Source: Parvibaculaceae bacterium
Lineage (GTDB): Bacteria > Pseudomonadota > Alphaproteobacteria > Parvibaculales > Parvibaculaceae
Assembly (NCBI GenBank): GCA_019636015.1
Contig: JAHBYJ010000001.1
Span: 1,612,001 to 1,676,000 of the forward strand
DNA: 64,000 nucleotides
Direction of reading: 5' to 3'
In this document: in pieces, positions 59,206-64,000 of the stretch
Numbering within the stretch: the first letter of the stretch is position 1
Layout of the letters: the number at the start of each line of letters is the position of its first letter
The notes under the pieces: generated by a model
Told to the model about the DNA's origin: nothing
Seen by the model: only the letters and a program-made list of their open reading frames with translations
Database searches by the model: none
Translations under genes and position numbers: made by a program

Positions 59206-61618
59206 GGCCTGTAACCTGACGCCGGACTTTTCGGTCGAAGAGTTGTTGGCACGGGTCGGAGATCATCCTGGTGGTGGGGGGTTCAACGAACCTCTCCTTC
59301 GCGCTAGTTGGGCCTTGGTCCGGGAACATGGGATTGAAGCTCACGAGGAGATCAAGAGCATCCTTCGTCGGGCGATTGACGACGCGGAAAAGGCGCCGGG
59401 ACGAGCAGCAGACGTCTCTCGGTACTCCAGCGATCGATACCTCGACGATGTGATCAGGGGCGCTGCAGAGAAGCTGAACGCTTCCGGTCAGCGACGGGCT
59501 ATGTCCGGTATTGAGCCGCACTTCACGGTCGAAGAAGTGAGCGCAGAAGAGGGAAGCGCCGCCTTACGTGAGGCAATCGGAAGATACTTGGACGATCCGC
59601 GTGACATGGTCATTCGCATTACGACGGGTGCCGGGAAAACCTCCTCATTCGTCTCGGAGCTACAGCGACGCGGTCGAGCTGTCGGCAACGGATTCATTTT
59701 TGTGCCCAACCATAGGCTTGCGAGGGAGATTGCCGAAAGGTTTCAGGAGGTAGAAACCGACCTGAGAGTTGAAGTCATTCAGGGGCGTGGCCCTGAGAAT
59801 TGTCGAGCCTATGAAAAGGTCGAGGCAGTAGCTCGGGCTGGAATGCCTGTGGAAAAAACCGCCTGCATCAAGACGAAAAGGTTGCAGGACGGATCATCTG
59901 AAGAAGTTAAATGTCCGTTCTACGATCTGTGTAAGGCGGACGGATATCAGGCGCAGTTTCATCGCAACGCGGACATCTACATTCTTGCTAGCACCTACTT
60001 GGGCCTCCACATGCCGGAAGTGCTACCCACGCCGCGCTGGATCATGATCGACGAAGCTTTCTTCGACCATTTGATCGAAGTGATCGAGGTAACGGTCAGC
60101 AATCTCTTCGTTGGTCCTATGGGGAAATTTGGCCCTTGGATTCTGGCGGCACTCGGAGAGGGAAGGGATGTACTCGAAGCATTTGAAAAGGTGGGAGGAA
60201 CCGAGGATGATCTCTGCGAAATGAGACGCTACTTCTACGGCCTATGGCAGCGCCAGTTCAACGATATCGACCCGTCAGTACAGGATGACGTGGCCTTCAA
60301 ACGTCTCAAGCCGCTCAATCCTGTCTTCCATCTGATCGATGCCCTGGTCAGAGCAATTGGAGCGGACAAGAAGCGTTGCCCGCAGGTCATGCTCAAGAGG
60401 CGCGGAGAGGAGGTTTCTGTGACGGTTTCGGTTAAGCACCCGTTCCTTCCGAAGGCGCCGATTCTGAACCTGGATGCGACGGCCGACCGAGAGATCATGT
60501 CCTGCATTCTCCCGGAACATGAATTTCTTCGCATCGACGTGTCTCAGAACATGTATGTGACCCAGGTTATCGACCATCGTCTTTCAAAGGCCTCTCTGAC
60601 GGTTGATCAGCAAGCGGGTCGGAACGTCGCTCGTTGCCAGAGAATTCTCGATCGACATGCTTCCAAGTACGAACGTGTACTTGTGGTTACCTACAAGGCT
60701 GTCAAAGGTCAGTTGAATCCGCCGGTTGGTTGGCACGTGGAGCATTTTGGCGCGTTGCGCGGCCTTGATCAGTACAAGGACGTGGATGCGGTATTTGTTT
60801 TCGGAAATAGTCGTCCGACGGAGCATGCTGTCGAATCTCAGGCGGTGGCATTGGCGGGCAACGAAAGGGATCTGACACTCACTGGCAAGTTTCAGGATGA
60901 GATGCGCGGTTACCGGTCGAAGACCAAAAAAAGGGGCGTCATGACGCCGGTCCATCCGGATCCTCTTGTTCAGGCCCTTCTGGAACAGGTTCGGGAAGGA
61001 GAGACGATGCAGGCTATCGGTCGTGCCCGCGCTGTCCACGGAAGAACCCATCCTGTGCACATCTATCTCGTGTCTTCGATACCAGTAGATGTGACCGTGG
61101 ATCGGTTCCTGACGTTGGACGAACTCGCCGCGGGGGGCTCGAAGCTGGAGCTGCTGGCCGATCGCTTCAATGGTGTGATACCGCTCTCACCGGCGTGGCT
61201 CGCGGAGTCCGCTCCTGATTTCTTTGCGAATGAAAGGCAGGCTAAAAACTGGATTGCACGTAATTGGACTCAGCTCGCTAATAATATCTATAGCGGAATG
61301 AGACTCATTGAAGGGACGTTCAGAAAGAAGGGGCAGAAGGGAGCTTCGCCGACACGCTTTGCCGTCGTCGGGCAGCACTACGCCCCGCGCGCGATGCTTG
61401 AAGCTCACGTCGGTGAGTTGAAGCAGTATGATGGACCTGAGGATACGCACTCGCTTCACTACATGGAGATCAACGGTACCCGCTACTACTATTACCGCAA
61501 TCAGGAAGACCAGCTTGAACTTGCGGACATAGAAGTCTATCGAGCGTCGGAGAAACTTCTCTCCGTGCTGAACGATAACCAGCCGCAGGTTACGCGAACT
61601 AAGAATGGAACAAGCTAG
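59153..61618 (+). CDS. Superfamily helicase, continuation of the primase
   Basis: This frame encodes about 820 residues. After a linker (LLARVGDHPGGGGFNEPL) comes a helicase core with Walker A ITTGAGKTSS, a DEAx-type Walker B WIMIDEAFFDHL, and near the C terminus the arginine-rich motif QAIGRARAVHGRTHPVHIYL. Between Walker A and B four cysteines (spacing x20, x15, x5) precede ADIYILASTYLGLHMPE, the pattern of Fe-S helicases such as DinG and XPD. ATG 59153 is the first reasonable start, but the residues up to about 59210 are an out-of-frame reading of the primase tail. A fused product by +1 frameshift is likely in homologues. Confidence 0.7.
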   Translation: MSPWCCPRRSRSVPIRRRACNLTPDFSVEELLARVGDHPGGGGFNEPLLRASWALVREHGIEAHEEIKSILRRAIDDAEKAPGRAADVSRYSSDRYLDDVIRGAAEKLNASGQRRAMSGIEPHFTVEEVSAEEGSAALREAIGRYLDDPRDMVIRITTGAGKTSSFVSELQRRGRAVGNGFIFVPNHRLAREIAERFQEVETDLRVEVIQGRGPENCRAYEKVEAVARAGMPVEKTACIKTKRLQDGSSEEVKCPFYDLCKADGYQAQFHRNADIYILASTYLGLHMPEVLPTPRWIMIDEAFFDHLIEVIEVTVSNLFVGPMGKFGPWILAALGEGRDVLEAFEKVGGTEDDLCEMRRYFYGLWQRQFNDIDPSVQDDVAFKRLKPLNPVFHLIDALVRAIGADKKRCPQVMLKRRGEEVSVTVSVKHPFLPKAPILNLDATADREIMSCILPEHEFLRIDVSQNMYVTQVIDHRLSKASLTVDQQAGRNVARCQRILDRHASKYERVLVVTYKAVKGQLNPPVGWHVEHFGALRGLDQYKDVDAVFVFGNSRPTEHAVESQAVALAGNERDLTLTGKFQDEMRGYRSKTKKRGVMTPVHPDPLVQALLEQVREGETMQAIGRARAVHGRTHPVHIYLVSSIPVDVTVDRFLTLDELAAGGSKLELLADRFNGVIPLSPAWLAESAPDFFANERQAKNWIARNWTQLANNIYSGMRLIEGTFRKKGQKGASPTRFAVVGQHYAPRAMLEAHVGELKQYDGPEDTHSLHYMEINGTRYYYYRNQEDQLELADIEVYRASEKLLSVLNDNQPQVTRTKNGTS

Positions 61619-62012
61619 TCCCAAAGCGGTGAAGTCGAGACATCCCTTCACGAAGGAAGAAGCATCGCAGAGGCTTCAGGCAATGATGCAGATCGGTTCT
61701 CCTCCTTGGCGGCCGATCCCCAGCCGGGTCCTCGCTAAGGTACTTGGGGTGTCTCTGCAGAGTCTTGCAAATTGGAGGGTGAGGGACACAGGACCGCAGC
61801 CGGAGCCTTATAGAAGGGGGCAGGGCAATCGTACGATGTACCGGCCTGATGTGGTTATGTCCTGGTTGTCGATGCTCACCGGGCAGGAAGCGGAGCCTTG
61901 GCAGTTTAGCCAGAAGTGGCTTCAGGAGCAGAACCTGGGCTCAATGGTGCCGCATAGACAGGCAGTTGAGCAGTTCGCCACGACCGCTGATCGCCGGGGA
62001 TACTTCAACTAA
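61605..62012 (+). CDS. Small HTH (excisionase/AlpA-like) DNA-binding protein
   Basis: This 135-residue protein overlaps the end of the helicase gene by 14 bases. The middle reads SRVLAKVLGVSLQSLANWRVRD, a MerR/excisionase-like helix-turn-helix. It is followed by a wing-like RRGQGNRTMYRPDVVMSWL, as in AlpA or Xis proteins, where the helix picks a site and the wing supports it. Such proteins regulate or excise mobile elements. Translational coupling to the helicase suggests a common replication/regulation module. Confidence 0.6.
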   Translation: MEQASPKAVKSRHPFTKEEASQRLQAMMQIGSPPWRPIPSRVLAKVLGVSLQSLANWRVRDTGPQPEPYRRGQGNRTMYRPDVVMSWLSMLTGQEAEPWQFSQKWLQEQNLGSMVPHRQAVEQFATTADRRGYFN

Positions 62013-62056
62013 TAAGGGCATGAATGCGAGGACTGAGATAGTTCTCTGCCTTATGC

Positions 62057-62677
62057 TTAGATAGGAAATCCACATGCTTGCATTTCGGCGTGAATATGAG
62101 CGATTTCAACTCCATCGTACAGCATCCGAAGAATTCGCCTCGAATCTTCAGTCATTCGCTCAGGATCCATTCGCACTCCCGACTTTACAGATGCCCCGCA
62201 CCACTGGGGCTCGAGCATGCCCTTAATGTTCTGAACCCAGCTGAGGTACGGATCGGGAAAGAAATCAATGCCGCAGCTGCCCAGGCCCTTCTTCGTCACC
62301 GATTGCATGAGACCGTCCTTCTCCACGACCGAATGGAGAACGTAGACCCTGCCGTGCGGTGCCCAACCCGTTACTCGCTTCCAGCCGTCAGAGTATTCGA
62401 TGTGCCGTAGAGCGTTTTCATGGCTATTGTTGCGATTCCGGTCGTAGAAGGCGTTTGAATGCGCGATAGGAAAAACCCTGTGCCTCTTCAGCTTGAGAAT
62501 ACGATCGGCGACCAACCATTCAGTTTTATCAGTCGCGGCACCATACTCGATTAGAGTCCGGTAAACTGCACCGCGCTCTTCCATACTGATTAATGAGGTT
62601 TCATCGAAATCCGAAAAATGGTCCCGGGCGGAAGGAGAGATTCTGGACATAGGTTGCCTGCAATAGTTGTCTTGCAT
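62057..62677 (-). CDS. Hypothetical protein
   Basis: This is a 206-residue protein of unrecognised family, convergent with the HTH gene and 194 bases downstream of drmC on the same strand. It shows a mixed alpha/beta character, many aromatic residues (GWKRVTGWAPHGRVYVLHSV, DFFPDPYLSWVQ), three cysteines and a C-terminal helix. No membrane segment or signal is visible. An internal ATG at 62650 is an alternative start. It may be an accessory of either neighbouring system. Confidence 0.55.
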   Translation of the reverse strand: MQDNYCRQPMSRISPSARDHFSDFDETSLISMEERGAVYRTLIEYGAATDKTEWLVADRILKLKRHRVFPIAHSNAFYDRNRNNSHENALRHIEYSDGWKRVTGWAPHGRVYVLHSVVEKDGLMQSVTKKGLGSCGIDFFPDPYLSWVQNIKGMLEPQWCGASVKSGVRMDPERMTEDSRRILRMLYDGVEIAHIHAEMQACGFPI

Positions 62678-62871
62678 GCTCTATAACAGCCTCGGCTTGC
62701 ACCGGAAATGAATCATTCTGTTTCATGTTCTGAACTCGACATACTTCATCCGCCTCTAGTGACTTGGTTGTTTTCAGGTGAGAGGTGGGAAGGTCGGACG
62801 AGGAGGTTGTTGGGAGATAAGCTACGCCTACGGACATCTCGGTGAACGGACATCCAACGAATGTTCGTCAA

Positions 62872-63633
62872 TCAAGCGCAGCTTACGATATTTGTCTCGA
62901 TTAAAGCATGAAGATGGGCATGTAGCCCGGCAGGGACATGCCCGCCGCTGATTACGACGCCAGCCTCCATGTTCTTCTCCAGTGCGTGTCCAGTAAGGTT
63001 CGCGCTGGTCAAGAACGCAGTCTGGCCGTCCGCAACAGCCACCTTCGCGTGAACCCGCCCTTCGGCGAATGGTACTGGCCGGTCGGTCCAAACATACAAC
63101 GACGCCGAGGGAACGCGGGCCCGCATCATAGCGACAGGATCGATGGACAAGCTCCCACCATGGTTCGTGGATGTCTCCAACAAAATTCGGATGTCGACGC
63201 CACGAGCGGATGCGGCGTTCAGTGAATTGACGACTGATGAGACGTCATATGCAACGAAGCTGACGAGAAAGAGGTCACTCTGGGCGCGATGGATGAGATC
63301 CAGAAGCACCTGCTCTGTGCGACGGGTGGCGACGAAGGGTGTCGTCGGGCCCGTCCAGACGAGTTCGACACTGCTCTCGCGCTGTGCCTTTTGGCGGGCG
63401 AAGGCCGCGCCGACCAAAATACCGGCCAATACATCGCCTGATATTTCCGTCTGCCTCCACGCGGCGATCAGACGATCGAGCGCTGCGCGAGCAGCCGGCG
63501 TAGTCACAAGCTGGTGCAGGCCCCCATCTCTTTCGGCCGATGCGGAGCCGCGGACACGATCAGCAAGTGCTTCGATCCTCGACGGAGACAACAGGGCCAC
63601 GAGATCCGTGGCTGCGACAAGCATCGCTTCCAT
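62872..63633 (-). CDS. drmC: DrmC-like phospholipase-D-fold protein (DISARM)
   Basis: This is a 253-residue protein with a helical N-terminal third and one PLD-type active site: VHAKVAVADGQTAFLTSANLTG (HxK-x4-D followed by the SAN motif) near residue 195, plus FLVSFVAYDVSSVVNSLNAA ahead of it. DISARM DrmC proteins have this arrangement. Its ATG overlaps the stop of the DrmB-like gene by one base, which strongly supports the assignment. DISARM restricts incoming phage DNA. DrmC is dispensable in some systems. Confidence 0.8.
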   Translation of the reverse strand: MEAMLVAATDLVALLSPSRIEALADRVRGSASAERDGGLHQLVTTPAARAALDRLIAAWRQTEISGDVLAGILVGAAFARQKAQRESSVELVWTGPTTPFVATRRTEQVLLDLIHRAQSDLFLVSFVAYDVSSVVNSLNAASARGVDIRILLETSTNHGGSLSIDPVAMMRARVPSASLYVWTDRPVPFAEGRVHAKVAVADGQTAFLTSANLTGHALEKNMEAGVVISGGHVPAGLHAHLHALIETNIVSCA

Positions 63634-64000
63634 CAGACGGTCTCGAAGAATGCTGCATCGGGGTTTTCGAGCGTGGGCACGACGAGTGAGCGTTCGAGAT
63701 GGCGATTTCCCCGCTCACATGACGTTTCCGAGACGAACGAACAAGCGTGACACGCTGCGCCGTGAAGCGACTGATCCTTGCTCGGATCGTGTTCCGCACA
63801 GAGGGGATCGGAGGCGCAGATGTGGGCGCGGTCCAAGGCTTGGCGTAGAAGTCGGCCGAGATTTTCGGGCTTGCCGAGCTCTACCAGTCCCCCGAGCGTT
63901 CCATCCGAGTCTGCCGCAGCCGTGTAGATGAGAAATCCGGCTTGATCTCTGCCGTCCTCGACATCCGCATATATCCGCTCGCGAATACTCGCAGCATTGT
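63633..64000 (-). CDS. drmB: C-terminal part of DrmB-like protein (DUF1998), partial
   Basis: The frame enters from the right edge and ends with TGA at 63635-63633, giving 121 residues. They match the DUF1998 C terminus: GFLIYTAAADSDGTLGGL, then a cysteine-rich zinc-like region (HICASDPLC, HGAACHACSF, SCERGNRHLERSLVV). In DISARM this protein partners the helicase DrmA. The rest of the gene, and any drmA or methylase, lies beyond the window. Confidence 0.8.
   Translation of the reverse strand, partial: NAASIRERIYADVEDGRDQAGFLIYTAAADSDGTLGGLVELGKPENLGRLLRQALDRAHICASDPLCAEHDPSKDQSLHGAACHACSFVSETSCERGNRHLERSLVVPTLENPDAAFFETV

Larger units (their letters stand above)
53310..64000. mobile_element. 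tRNA-associated genomic (defence) island, open at the right edge
   Basis: From the tRNA remnant onward base composition falls noticeably, codon use changes and every recognisable gene is accessory: McrBC, primase and helicase, an HTH protein, DrmB and DrmC. With the tRNA remnant at the left end, the intact tRNA should lie at the right end, beyond 64000. No integrase is seen in the part available. The first 217 bases (53355-53571) hold no convincing gene. Confidence 0.7.

Noticed and set aside
62601..62837. 78-codon minus-strand frame between drmC and the 62057 gene
   Set aside because: It overlaps the start of the longer 62057-62677 frame by 77 bases, has no recognisable domain and no clear ribosome-binding site; left out for lack of support.

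Overview
The window is GC-rich (clearly above 60% by eye), densely coded chromosomal DNA from an alphaproteobacterium. Three things point there: a NasT-controlled nitrate assimilation operon with an alginate-export-like porin, PAS_5 proteins, and large sets of acyl-CoA dehydrogenases as in hydrocarbon- or steroid-degrading Rhizobiales. A Parvibaculum-like organism is my best guess, but it is inference only. The last 10.7 kb is visibly less GC-rich and is a foreign island.

Region 1 (1-3.6 kb) holds a SCO-type protein, a zinc alcohol dehydrogenase and a fatty-acyl-CoA ligase. Region 2 (3.66-16.96 kb) is a complete nitrate assimilation block. It contains mobA and mobB (molybdenum cofactor), nasT (RNA-binding antiterminator), a leader with tandem ANTAR-type hairpins overlapping a terminator, a porin, the NrtABC nitrate transporter, NirBD nitrite reductase, NasA nitrate reductase, and a uroporphyrinogen methyltransferase that makes the siroheme precursor. 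The block lies between two about 94-bp direct repeats. The right repeat is the live 5' end of dusA and the left repeat is a dead copy of it, as expected for an old island inserted into dusA.

Region 3 (17.9-30.7 kb) carries a TSUP permease, an esterase, a 1290-residue autotransporter with a divergent two-winged-helix regulator, a phosphomannomutase, a membrane aspartic protease, a second SUMT, a HigBA toxin-antitoxin pair with a nested palindromic operator, a strongly structured possible small RNA, a DUF1289 protein and CobT. Region 4 (30.9-47.6 kb) is lipid or hydrocarbon catabolism: four acyl-CoA dehydrogenases, an enoyl-CoA hydratase, an MFE2-like dehydrogenase, a PRISE-like reductase, a GST, nucleoside and GPH transporters, a luciferase-like monooxygenase, a thioesterase and two tandem PAS_5 proteins. 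Region 5 (47.6-53.1 kb) has a TetR regulator, a CPBP protease, a uracil-DNA glycosylase-like protein, a lipoprotein hydrolase and a large patatin.

Region 6 (53.31 kb to the end) starts exactly at the 3' half of a tRNA gene (apparently Val-CAC) whose 5' half is missing. This is the mark of an island inserted at a tRNA. The island carries McrBC (McrB with an EVE/PUA-like insert), a split primase/helicase pair (archaeo-eukaryotic primase followed in the +1 frame by a helicase with four possible Fe-S cysteines), a small HTH protein, an unknown gene, and DrmC plus the end of DrmB from a DISARM-type defence system that runs off the right edge. No integrase, CRISPR array, rRNA or intact tRNA is visible.
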